Assembly (NCBI GenBank): GCA_033002965.1
Contig: JAURVB010013593.1
Span: 1-64,000, forward strand
Direction: 5' to 3'
Source: Piper betle
Lineage: Eukaryota; Streptophyta; Magnoliopsida; Piperales; Piperaceae
DNA: 64,000 nucleotides
The notes below the pieces were generated by a model. It saw only the letters and a program-made list of their open reading frames with translations, was not told the DNA's origin and did not search any database. Below, one piece after another: positions 11,624-23,078 of this stretch. The translations under genes and the position numbers were made by a program. How positions within the stretch are numbered: the first letter of the stretch is position 1; each line of letters opens with the position of its first letter.

Positions 11624-14110
11624 CTAGCGAAAATTGTTGACATGACGAGAATGTTTTTATGGACGTGTTTGTGTACCTCCATTGTTGGCTTGTGAAACGG
11701 GGAACAATTATTTCATAATTAGGGAAGTATTCTTTAATATCTTAGTTTTTTAATACAGGTGAGTTATAGTCTGTTTTGGCTTTGATTTGTACTGTATGTA
11801 ATAAAAGCCCGTAAATGTATGTTCATCTCTGGGTATTCTTCTTTCGTTTTTGTTACCTAGTTGTTGATTTGATTTGAGATAGTGGTGTTTCATTAAAGTA
11901 GAATTTAGTTGCATTTTGTTTGATGATCTATTTTTCCATTTGGTATTTTTTCTTTTATTGATGCCTAGTTATACTTCGGTAAGGGTTTAAGTTATGCCAC
12001 TTTTAGGTTCTACGGTTCTTGGTTCCTTAGAGCCCTTTCCCCTTATCCTTCAACATTTAGATGTCAAATCAGTGTGGTCAGAAGTGCAAATTTTTTGCCT
12101 CCTGTGTTGACATTGACCATATCAAAATTGCATAACACTCATGGGTAGCTTTTTTCAGATATTCACATGTTTATGGTAAGTTAGTGCATACTCCTTGTTT
12201 GTTAGGATTGCAAAGAAAAAGTGAATGTATGTTTCTTCTCTTCATATATTCTGGTTTCTGAGTGACATTTGTTTGTCTTGATATGTTTTTTAGTTTCTGG
12301 TTGCACTCATGTTGGGCGCAAAGAAAAGCAAGGAAATTCCAAAATGAAGAAGGTATTATATTACGTTTAGTAACTTTCACGTTGCCCTAGTTTGCTTGAC
12401 TTTTGAAGGCATGTTTTCTAGGGATGTGGAAGGGATGTGGCTTGAGGACTTGAGATGCATAAATTTGATCTTTGAATTTTATAAGTTACATATCTACCTT
12501 AGAATGTTTTGGTGGTCTATCTAGTTACTCATTTGTATTACAGTGGCAGCCTTCTCAAACCCATAATTGTATGGGTTCAGAAGCTCGGAGAAGGAATGGT
12601 TGCTTGGGAAAAAATATGGTATAGGAAAAGGCTTAATGGCTGTCTGGCGTGCAGCAAAATTTGATCCTGCTGAACTTCCTACAAACTTCATGGTCAGGGC
12701 TAGAAGAAATAGCTATGTTAACAAGAATGGTCAGGTGACTAGACGGAAATCATCAAAAACAAAGAATCAGCTGCTTGCTGAGGTAATTCAAATGGCCAAT
12801 TCTGTCAAATTGTTTTCTTTTATCTGTCTATATCTTTATAGTGGATTATGGAGCAATGATGTTGCACTTTTCCTTGACCTAATTTTTGAAGCCTACCATT
12901 AAATTTGTTTTGTCATGTAGAAACAAAGTAAATTGGCAAAACAAGTATCCTGGAGAAAGAGACCAATCACAAGGAAAAGAAAGGTTGATCAACAAACTTC
13001 CTCTTTTTGGTCTGTGCATGTACTTAAGAATGAGAGAAAAATTCCATTCTATTTTTAATTTACTGAGTACATTATTTTTTCATCTAGTTCGCTAACATAA
13101 TTTGATGGAGTTGTTTTTTAGAAGTAACATTTTTGGACAGTTATCTCTCACAATTTAGCTTATCTTGTCATTAGTTTATATTAGTTTGAAAATGTTTACA
13201 CTTACCAGCAAATTGAGTTTCATTTGGTTGAGATACCCACACAATCAATTTCCCAGTAGAAGATGATGAAGGTGCTGCCTTCATCTGGTTGAATGTTGGG
13301 TCAAAGGCAACATGATAGATCGAAGATCAAATTTCAAAATAAAATCAATCACCAAATTATCAATTAGCACTTATAATCAAGAAATTTGGTCTTGAATTAG
13401 GGATTTGGGATAAGCAAATTGGAAAAATTGGAGATAAAGTGGCACTCCCTTGGGATGAGATGGTTTTGATTTAAACTTAAAACTACTTTCTAATTCATTA
13501 CTTTCTTCATTAGTGAACTGATAGATTACATCCTTATTTTTAGACTCTCTAGTTGAGGTCTTATTAAATATGCATTGACTAAACATTCAGGGCCTAGTAC
13601 TCGCCTTAGACATGCTTGGAAAAGACATGAGCCTCATTTCGAGCAGACATGGATTGATATCATTTCTAACTTGATATAATACTAGACATCATGTCTTGCA
13701 TTATTAGGCTTTAAGAATTTTTCAGCAGATTTATAATTATTTATTTAAATAAAAATTTTAAATAGCAACATAACTTAATCGAAATCTCCAATTACACAAA
13801 TTAATATTTTCAACCATGAATATAATATCCTTACAAGCACTTTATTCAATAATATAAATAATTTCCTCAAATTAATTAGCCATCAACTCCAACGTACCAT
13901 CTAACACTTACTAATATAAATAGGAATAATATCAACAAAATGATATATAAACAGTATGCTATAAAAATAAAAAAGAAAGTTGTATAATAAATAAAAGATC
14001 AAAACTTTTCACATAAAAAATGAAAACTTATATAATGTATATACTAATGCAAACCAATTCAATAAATTACATGATTCAAAGATTCACACCATCATAAATA
14101 TCTATCTATA

Positions 14111-14177
<67 letters not shown>

Positions 14178-14180
14178 ATG

Positions 14181-14265
<85 letters not shown>

Positions 14266-17200
14266 CACTACATACATCAAACTCATTGCAAAAAAAAAAA
14301 AAAATCTTAACTATTCATAATCAATTTCAACAAATATCTAAAGAGATTCACTCAACAATTTAAAATAAAGATTTTGATAAAGGAGTAAAATAGGGTATAG
14401 AAAAAAAAATGATCTGTTGTTGACGCCGACACTGTTGTCGACAGTCACCCATAATTGTCTCAGGCAGTGGTCGCCGGCAACCTCCAACCGTCCATGTGGA
14501 TGCAAATCCACCCTATACAACAATCCAAATTCCAAAAAAAGATTCAACAAAATCAGCATCAACACAGATCTAAAAAGACTCACCATAACAAAAATTTCCT
14601 TTAATAAGAGGAGAGAAAAGGATGGTGATTAAGAAAAAGAAAAACATAGAGGCGCTTGTTGCCGGCAAGGATGACGGAGGGTGGATGTCGGCGGTGGGCG
14701 CCGGAGGTGGCGTTAGGTGAGGTTGCTGATGGGCTGCAAGGTAGGGCGTCATGCTTGATGGTAAGTGAAGGATTGGGGTCAAGCGTCGTGGTTTATATTT
14801 TGACCTGTTTACGACATCTCGAGGTAAAAAATGGAAGGGTGGAAAATTACACTAAAATTTCCATCCCCTTCGTGTCTAGGAAAGTAGGTGGAAATGCATG
14901 TCTTACCTGAGTAGTGATAGAAATCATGGGAGGTCCGAAATGGAGGGGTGGAAAATTACACTAAAATTTCCATTCCCTTCCTGTCTAGGAAAATAGGTGG
15001 AAATGCATGTCTTACCCGAGTAATGATAGAAATGATGGACATGAGACTCATTTCCGCCAATATTTCATTTCCATGTTATATTTCCTAGACGAGTAACAGT
15101 CCCTCAGGTATTATTAAATAGACCTTCACTAAAACGTTAAATTACAGTCTTATTCAAAAACTCCTATGTGGGTCTTATTACTTAAACTGGCTACTCGTAT
15201 ATCTATCTACTATGATAATATGAAGCAACTAAATAAAGTATCTTGATACCGACTAAATAAAGAATTTTGATAGCCAAGCTGGCCTTATCGCTGTTGCATA
15301 AAATTTACCTTCCAAGATCAATGGAAAAGGTCAATCACAAAGTATGCAACCCTCCATTTCAACCATCTAGAAGCAATCTGATGGGATACACCTAAATCAA
15401 TAATTACTTTTGACTCACCCGAACCCCAAGGTACTTTGAAGGATGTTTTTTCTGGAAGCTCTTGATGCTGTTAAGTGTATAGAAGGCTCCTTTCTTCTTG
15501 TTCTTCCCACTGAAATGACATGTCATATACTCTGTTTTGAATTTGTTTATTTTAAAGGCTTTTGATTTGAGTGCCTCGTATCATAAGTGCAACTTACTCT
15601 CAGTTCCCTCCCTTGATGTATCTAATAGTACATCATTAGGAAAAAGCATTCACCATGGTGTGCATCATCTTGGATTCTATGGGGCAAGTCATCCATAATA
15701 AGAGCAAAGAAATAAGGGCTTAGGGATGAACCTTCATATAGACCAACAAATGCGAGGATGAAGGAGCAAATAGCATTTTTCGAGCAATTTTAACTGTGAT
15801 TGCAAAAACTCTTCTGCAAGGGCATTTCTTCTACGTATCCTTCATTCTCTACAAACGTTCTAAATTACACAGAACTTCGTTACCATTCACTGTCTGCATT
15901 AGTCAGTAAATGGTTTTTTGTACTTCATTCAGCATCATGTTCACTAATACATCTTAAATGCAAAATAAGTAGAAGGTTACTAGGGTTGATGCAAAAACTG
16001 TACGTATTAATCTTAACTTAGGATGTAAATTTTGCTCCTCACTTATGATGTTCAATATCTTAAGATGCAAAGAGATTACCACGGTAGAAATTGGAATAAC
16101 TACTCTTCATTCAAATAGGAAAATATGAAGACGAATTATGTTGACTTGCACATTTTTTCTTGGTGATCTCATGTTGCATCAACTTACTAGCTCCCTCTCT
16201 TTTGGTTATTTGGTTCCTGTTTTGCTATTTTTTAATGCAACAGTTCCTTTTTTAATTGTGCAGGGTGGATTTAGCAAGGATAAAAACCAGATAAAGGAAT
16301 CAAGAAGAGACTGTAAGCTTTCATTTGAGGCATTTGAATTTTCTGATCAAGAAATGAATTTAGCCATGGAAGAGCTGTTAGATGACGAAGAGCTGGAACT
16401 CAGAGAGAAACAGGCGGGGCCAAACCCTTTGCCATGCCCTCATCTTGCAATAAATGAAAGACACGGATGTTCCCTCTGCAAGGGTATAATTTATTAGATT
16501 TTATTATTTTATGGCTGGTGAAGCTGAATATTTTTAGCTGAGCCAAGTAGGTCTCAAAATTATTGTGTTTTTCAGACTTGCTTGCCAAGTTTCCACCTCA
16601 GTCTGTGAAAATGAAGCTGCCTCTAAATGCTCACCCTTGGGATACTTCACCAAGCATGGTCAAGAAACTGTTCAAGGTGGGTTTTATAAAATTTCTCCTG
16701 GTCTTGTCTTATTTAGATTTTTGGAAAACTTCACATGATATTATAACACATCAAATTATTAACTAACATGTGGAACTGTCTTTTAATATCTTTTGAAGAT
16801 CGAGCTAATTTTCAGTGTGTCTGGAACAGGTTTTCCGGTTTTTATATATGCATTCGGTGATACTTGAAATCTCACCCTTCACTCTTGATGAATTTGCTTT
16901 TGCTTTTCATGAAAAGGTTAGTGGTGACTTTGGAGAATTTTGTTTAGATGCTTGAATGTGCAAGTTATTATGTTGATGATCACATAGCTAAGCATGTGGT
17001 GTATCTCATATTATATTAGGAATCCTTTTACTTGGTAAAATCCATGTTACACTTCTCGCAATGCTTCTTTGTGATGTTGAGAAAGATTTTGGGAGTGCAT
17101 CCCTGCCACGGGCTCCTAAAGATAGCAAATATCTTTCGTTTATAAATTTCGTAAGTCAACCTCATCTATATTTATGCTCTCGAATGTTCTCTTGTATTTT

Positions 17201-20200
17201 TTTGCTCTCAAATTTTTCATTTTAACTTATCTTGCCACATCTTTTCGTGCTTTGGCATGTGCATGTATTATATTATTGACCTGTTTTTAAATATGTTCTG
17301 CCAGTTCTGCACTTGGTTGTTGTATTAAGAATGTAGTATTTGCAGGTTAGGCATCAGGAGTATGATGTGACGTTTTGGAATAAATGTGTCAATTCTCTTA
17401 CTTGGATAGAGATATTGCGTCAGGTTTTAATTGCAGCAGGCTATGGTGCGAGTCAGAATTTGTTGAGAAGACAAAGTTCCTTCAAGGTTTGCAATCAATC
17501 CTTGTTCTTGTGTGTAACCTTTCTGTTAGTATAAATATAGTTCGTCAGTCCATGTCATTACATATTGACATGGAAATGCTGCTAGACCTGGTGTATTGCC
17601 GAGATCTATTTTCAATTAAGCTGACTTGTCAATTTGTAGCTCTATTGGTAAGGAATCAATTGAAATATTGATGGGTGTCTTTGGCTCATGATCTATGCAT
17701 GCTTGTTAAATTGTGAGAAAGTATTTAGTATCCAAAATAGTATTTAACCTTTTCAAGACTTTGTCTTGTGCAAGACCTTAAAGTTATCTAGCTTTGAGCT
17801 ATTGTGTGAGAGACAAAGCATTCTTTTTGTGCAATTGCAGCTTTTAGTCATCAATATGTGAAGCTAACTTCTTTTCCCCTTTTTGTTTTTAAAATGCATA
17901 GCTGCACATAAAGGTATTTTAATCATTGTTAATGTTGTGGGCTTGCTATGAGCATTTGATTGTGTGTGTTTTGATAGTCATATTGCTTTTGAGTGCCGGA
18001 TGAAATATTTAAGCTTTCTTTCATGGGTTTTATGGTCTAGTCAAAGTTTGAAGTGGATTATGCTATTTTGTTATTTTTTGTTTAGAAGAATGTATGTGGA
18101 TTTATTCTTCCAGTTGCTTTTCTAGGATGATCCTTTGGTGAGTGTTGGCTTGCGCCATGGTACTTTAAAGGGAGAACTTGTAAATATTTTGTATGGGCAA
18201 GGAAGCAAGGGGATGAAAATATCAGAATTAGCAAAAGCTCCTCAGGTATGCTACAGAGAATGCAGCTCTATGGACTGTCAATATTACTTTATAGTGTGTA
18301 ATGGAATGTGTGGATGGTTGTGTATGAAGGTTGTTGGATTGAACCTTCAAGAAGCACATTGTGAAATGGAAGATTTAATGCATTCAACACTCTCTGGTGA
18401 TGTTACCTTGTTTGAGAAGATTTCTCCTTGTGCATATCGGCTTCGGCTTAATCCACAAATCTTCAAAGCTATAGAAATTGCTGAGTGGGACACTGAAGAG
18501 TCGGGAAGTGTGGATGATGAGTCAGTTGATTCAATCAGTAATAGCGACTGCAATGATTCTGGCTTCAAATCTGGGACCTCTGACTTCAGGTTGATACAGC
18601 ATATGGAGCAGAACTGTAAAAGCAATCGCGTAGGTGAAAACATGGAGATTGATGAGAGCCACTCTGGAGAGCCTTGGATACTTGGATTAATGGAAGGTGA
18701 ATATTCAGATTTAAGCATTGATGAGAAGCTAAATGTTTTGGTGGCTTTGGTGGACCTTGCTGCCTCTGGACCTTGTATGAGAATGGAGGTATTTTTATTT
18801 TTATGATTTTACTATTACTTAGTGCTCTTTTTTCTGATTGCATTACGTAAATGTAACATTTGACTTCTGTTGCCTATAAATAGGATCCAGTGGCTACAAT
18901 ATCCATAATCAGGCCCAATATATATCACCATACGTTTGGAGCAAAAATCAAACGATCAACTTCAAGCAAGCAAGTAGCGGATAGTACATCTGGGGAGCAT
19001 GTTTGGCGCCTCCAGAATGCAAAACAAGTTCAAAGGGCAAAAGCAAATACTATAGATAAATCTGAAATAAGTCATCCCATGCAGTCTGCATATCTTGGAT
19101 CAGATCGCAGGTATAACAGTTACTGGCTTTTCCTGGGACCCTGTGAAGAGAAGGATCCCGGCCACAGGAGGGTTTATTTTGAGTCTTCAGAAGATGGTCA
19201 TTGGGAGGTTATAGATACTATGGAGGTGATACTTCATTTTCCCGCCTTTTGGGTTTTTACTTTTATCACATAGATAAAAATGTTCATTTTTCTGTCGTTT
19301 GCAGGCACTGTGTTCTTTAATTTCTGCTTTAGATTGCAGAGGCACACGGGAATCCTGTCTTTATTCCTGTTTACAGGCGCGAGAAGCTTCTCTTTGCCAA
19401 GCAATGGCTGCTCATGCAGCAACACAAAATGAAATAACAAGAGCTTCCAGAATCTATAGATCTGATGGAGTTTTTAATTGTGGAGATGGAAATTCACCAA
19501 TTTCAGATGTGGACAATGGTTTGATAGTGACCGACAGTGCACATGATTTTCTAGCTCAAATGCCTTCCATAGTTGATTTTGGGAAGTATATGGAGGAAAA
19601 TAAACAAAAATTGAATCAGCATCAGGCATTTGATAATTGGATCTGGAAATATTTCTACTCCATTCTCAGTTCTGTTAAATATGGTAGAAGATCGTATTTG
19701 GAATCTCTTGCGCGTTGCGAGAGTTGCCATGATCTTTACTGGAGAGATGAAAAGCATTGTAAAACGTGCCATTTTACCTTTGAGCTTGATTTTGATATGG
19801 AAGAAAGATATACTATTCATGCTGCTACTTGCAAAGAAGATTATGATGGTGATCGTTTGCTGATGCACAAGGTTTTACCTTCCAAACTTCAGTCATTGAA
19901 AGCTGCAATGCATGTGGTTGAGGTGCATATTTACCTTTTTATTTTTTGTTATTTTAGAACAGTTGTCTTTTTTTAGGTTGCCATGGATAATGTTTTTCTT
20001 TTGGTTTTCGTTATAATTATTTAGGCAAATATGCCTGAAGATGCTTTCAATAATTCTTGGAGAAAATCTGGCCATAAGCTTTGGGTCAACCGGTTGAAGC
20101 GCACTTCATCTCTTCATGAACTCCTACAGGTGCTTCTTTTACATTTTTAATGCAGTTAGGGAAGGTGGTGCGAAAATTATTTACCTTGCTAAAGTTTAAA

Positions 20201-20459
20201 ATTCTGGGATGTAATTGTGTGGCAGGTACTTTCAGACCTTGTTAATGGTATTTGTGAAGAATGGTTGGCCAAGAGTAGTGTGTCAATGGGACCTAACACA
20301 GCCTTTGATGAAATTGTTGGCTTCTTTCCAACTGTTCCTCAAACATCATCATCTGTTGCACTCTGGTTGGCCAAATTGGACGCAGTGATTGCTCCTCATC
20401 TTGAAGGAGTTCATTCTAGACGGGTAAAAAAGAATGCAAAGTCAAAAACACTAGAGTGA
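10881..20459 (+). CDS. RLT3: RLT3-like homeobox-DDT/WHIM domain protein (5' end uncertain)
   Basis: Plant relative of ISWI-associated ACF1/Itc1-type subunits; nuclear chromatin factor. Exons read as: about 10881-11052, 12294-12352, 12591-12782 (or from 12544), 12921-12983, 16264-16483, 16576-16676, 16830-16916, 17020-17150, 17346-17486, 18126-18245, 18330-18788, 18884-19225, 19305-19922, 20025-20129, 20226-20459; about 1010 residues. Diagnostic pieces: [15 protein letters not shown] (exon 1), [11 protein letters not shown] (exon 3), [19 protein letters not shown] (exon 5), the DDT domain [20 protein letters not shown].. [13 protein letters not shown] (exons 7-8), WHIM/WSD motif [20 protein letters not shown] (exon 12), and a CxxC..CxxC motif [20 protein letters not shown] (exon 13). 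Two junctions do not keep frame simply (near 12609 and 16917-17020). I could not find the N-terminal homeodomain. The stop is the TGA at 20457. An 84-nt intron (18246-18329) is frame-neutral. Confidence 0.85.
11579..11623. repeat. (AAT)15 microsatellite
   Basis: Uninterrupted trinucleotide repeat in the first long intron of the RLT3-like gene. Confidence 0.95.
14098..14263. repeat. Compound (TATC)n-(TA)n microsatellite
   Basis: About 130 bases of TATC units, once interrupted by a tatatgtc word near 14175, then about 32 bases of TA. It lies inside the 3.3-kb intron 12984-16263 of the RLT3-like gene, so it is transcribed. Confidence 0.95.
14410..14770. other. GC-richer segment of unknown origin in the RLT3-like intron
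   Basis: Words such as gccggc, cggaggtgg and ggatgtcggcgg stand out from the AT-rich intron on both sides. Open frames of 70-84 codons exist on both strands, but none shows a recognisable domain. It could be a captured gene fragment or part of an unrecognised transposon; I cannot tell which. Confidence 0.4.
14831..15045 (+). repeat. Tandem duplication, 109-bp unit, two copies
   Basis: Copy 1 (14831-14939) and copy 2 (14940 to about 15045) both start ATGGARGGGTGGAAAATTAC and share the later words GTCTAGGAAA, TAGGTGGAAATGCATGTC and TTACC. They differ by a few substitutions. The unit does not continue beyond two copies. Confidence 0.85.
15260..15790 (-). pseudogene. LINE-type reverse transcriptase fragment
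   Basis: On the minus strand, short collinear pieces in shifting frames match plant non-LTR reverse transcriptases: [20 protein letters not shown] with RIQDD (about 15740-15670), [14 protein letters not shown] (about 15530-15490), [10 protein letters not shown] (about 15430), [13 protein letters not shown] (about 15370) and an [19 protein letters not shown] piece (about 15300). The catalytic Asp-Asp motif region is damaged and several stops and frame changes are present. It lies antisense inside the RLT3-like 3.3-kb intron. It is dead; only the 3' half of the RT region remains. Confidence 0.8.
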
Positions 20460-20906
20460 AAGGCAAGATGCTGTATTGAATTTCCTGTGTTAGGTACACT
20501 TCCTAGTTCCACCATCAACCGAGAAGACTTGGAAGTTAATTTTTTGGTGCAATTGCCATGTCATGTGCCAGCATGATGCAATATTTGTTGCAGTGCTGGA
20601 GTCCTTTACCATTGAAAATTCGACTTATCTTAATGGATTTAGGTTGTTAATTGGAGACATTAGAAATCTATGTGAAGGATAATTCATGGATTTCGTCATC
20701 AGAAGTTCGTGACGTTGATCATAGAAGGATTTGTCCGACTCCTCCGCAACTAATGCCCTTCTGCTGCATACGGAATAATCCTCAACTAGAGCAGCTCCCA
20801 AGCGATCAGACTTCTGAGAGCTGGACCCTGAAACAGCGAGATTTCTTTGGTAAATTCTTCTGAGCTTTTTGTAACAAATTATTGTACAGTGTATACAAGA
20901 TTTATA

Positions 20907-20912
20907 AATAAA
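20907..20912 (+). terminator. Polyadenylation signal AATAAA of the RLT3-like gene
   Basis: A canonical AATAAA about 450 bases after the stop codon, following a T-rich and GT-rich stretch. Bases 20460-20906 are taken as the 3' untranslated region; the 70-codon open frame inside it has no recognisable content. Confidence 0.5.
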
Positions 20913-21280
20913 ACAGCGATCATGGACGGTCGTTGCCTTTTGAGCAATCCCTTTAATGCAATGTATTTGTTTGAATGAAGTTTGTCATCAAACTGTCGAT
21001 TAAGGAGCTCGTGCGCATATGCTCTCATTTATCTCTTAACATCTTTCCAGCAGCAAATCTAATTGGTAGGATGTCACATAATGTGATGATGAAGGAAAAG
21101 GAGTTAGTATTTTTGGGTAAATTGGACACAAATCAGATAGTTTATTAGGTTATCCTTCCCAGATTATCTATTCCAGCTTCCATCCTACCGAGATATATTT
21201 CGGGTGACAAAAAATTGAACCGTTGATGAGTTTGAATTTTTCTTTTGGCGAATAGGTTATAATTAAGGTTTTGTTGGTTT

Positions 21281-22027
21281 AAGGGTTGCATGAATTGCCG
21301 ATTCTGAATTGGAATCGGCCGATTCAACTCGGATCGGAGGAAAACCGATTCAAAAACCCATTGAATCGGTTTTCATCCGAATCGATCCGTGAATCGGCCG
21401 ATTTGAGCCGATTCGGAATTGGCCCAAATCGGTCGATTCCGGGCGCAGGCGGCGGAGCTGCGACAGGGTGGGGCGGCGGCGGCGGGGAGGGACAGGACGG
21501 GCTGGCGGGGGTAGGTGGGGCGCGGCGGGCGCAAGGCGAGGCGTGACGAGCGATGGGCGGGGCGCAGTGGGTGCAGGGCGAGGCTCGCAGGGCTAGCGGG
21601 GCTCGGCAGGGAGGCGGGCGCAAGGCGAGGCGTGGCGGGCGAGGGTGGGGCGGGTATGGGGGGAGGGGGTGCGGAAGCGGTGGCAGCGACGAGGAAGGAG
21701 GGTGGATGTGGGAGAGAAAGGGCGAAGGAAAGAAATAATACTCAGTGGTATTCTCGTAATAAAACTTGACTCGTATCCGACTTGAGTCAAAAATAATAAC
21801 TAACTCTAAATAATTCAAAAAAATCATAAAATATATCATAAAATATAATACACACAATAATATCAAATATCTAATTTTTATATATTTATATTATGAGTTG
21901 TCAAATTATTATATATGACCAATATGAATCTATTCAAACCGATTCAACCGAATCGATTTTAGATTGATTCCGTTTCCAAATCTGACTCCTTCAAAAACCG
22001 ATTCCAATTTCGATTTATACAACTATG
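21281..22027. mobile_element. Non-autonomous hAT element, 747 bp
   Basis: The ends are imperfect inverted repeats: left GGGTTGCATGAATTG..TTGGAATCGG, and right (reverse complement) AGTTGTATAAATCG..TTGGAATCGG. They are flanked by near-identical 8-bp direct repeats, GTTGGTTT (21273-21280) and GTTGGTTA (22028-22035), the size expected for hAT. Both ends carry repeated GATTCGG/CCGATTC words. The middle holds a GC-rich block (21430-21720) and the shared module gactcg..gagtcaa..ataataacta (about 21760-21810). There is no transposase. Confidence 0.75.
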
Positions 22028-22272
22028 GTTGGTTAGCACAAGAGATAGAAAATTTATGAAATTTATATTTGGCAGTTTATGGTAAAAATATGAAGTTTTT
22101 ATTAAAAAATTATTTATTTTTATTTATAGTATTTTATTATAAGATACAATTAAGACTTCACATTAATTTGTGCCTTATTTGGACATGTTATATCAACCTT
22201 TTTTTATATAAAAAATATAAGTAAAAAGAATTTTTTTAAAAAAAATTAAGTATTGTATATTAATTAATTAAC

Positions 22273-22277
<5 letters not shown>

Positions 22278-22306
<29 letters not shown>
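22278..22306. repeat. (AT)n microsatellite
   Basis: About 29 bases of alternating AT upstream of the RWA pseudogene region. Confidence 0.9.
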
Positions 22307-22309
<3 letters not shown>

Positions 22310-23078
22310 GCCATCCACTACCCCCAAAATCCTTGCTTTTTCTTCTTTCTTCTCGTTGAAATCAAACTTCCAAGCTCTGCTCTAGTTTAAACGCAAGAAA
22401 CTCCAAGTTTTCATCTTTATCTGAAGCATAAGTACGATTTTTAGATTTTTCTGTTCTATCTTTCTCACCGGTTTATTCATCTTTGATTGGGCATCCATTT
22501 TCTTATTTGGTGAATTGAGATCACCATTTTTTTATTGCTGGTGCTTGGGTAGATTTGTTGCAAGTGTACGATGATTTTATTCTACTGATATATCTTATGC
22601 AAATGGGATAATAAGTCATGAAAGAAGATTGGTAGCAGATCCGAACGATGGAGGGGAATGGGATGGAAGAGTTTATCCCTTACAACCTCGACAGAGGCAA
22701 GCACGTGGCCTGGTCGTACGACCACCAAATTTGAACTCACCAACACCAACAACGACACCCCTGGTTTCGAAATGAAAAAAAACCAAGCACGTGGCCTCCG
22801 TCGCTCTCGCCGCCATCCTCGTTCCTCGCTGGTCGATCGCTGCCCTACGTCCGCCGTCTTCCTCCTTGCCAGAGTTTCTATCCCCCAGCCGGCGGAACGG
22901 AGGGGAGGGAGCGGAGGTCTTGTTCTTGCTCGGCCTACATCTTGGTGTCCTTACTTTGCGGTGTCTTTTTTGTCATTGTTATTGTCGTTGATGTTTAGAT
23001 TCTTTCTCTCCTTGTTGCTGTCGTTGGGTAATGATGCGGTTTCTGAGTGACCATAGCCGGTCTTGACATCGGACGACC

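Noticed and set aside
14098..14263. CRISPR-like or satellite array
   Set aside because: It is a simple tetranucleotide microsatellite without spacers.
20651..20863. 70-codon open frame after the RLT3-like stop codon
   Set aside because: It lies in the 3' untranslated region before the AATAAA, with no recognisable content or splice context.
22648..22734. Short frame starting MEGNGMEEFIPYNLDRG after an acceptor-like tagcag
   Set aside because: Only 28 codons, no recognisable family, and no continuing exon found. It may be a remnant but cannot be supported.
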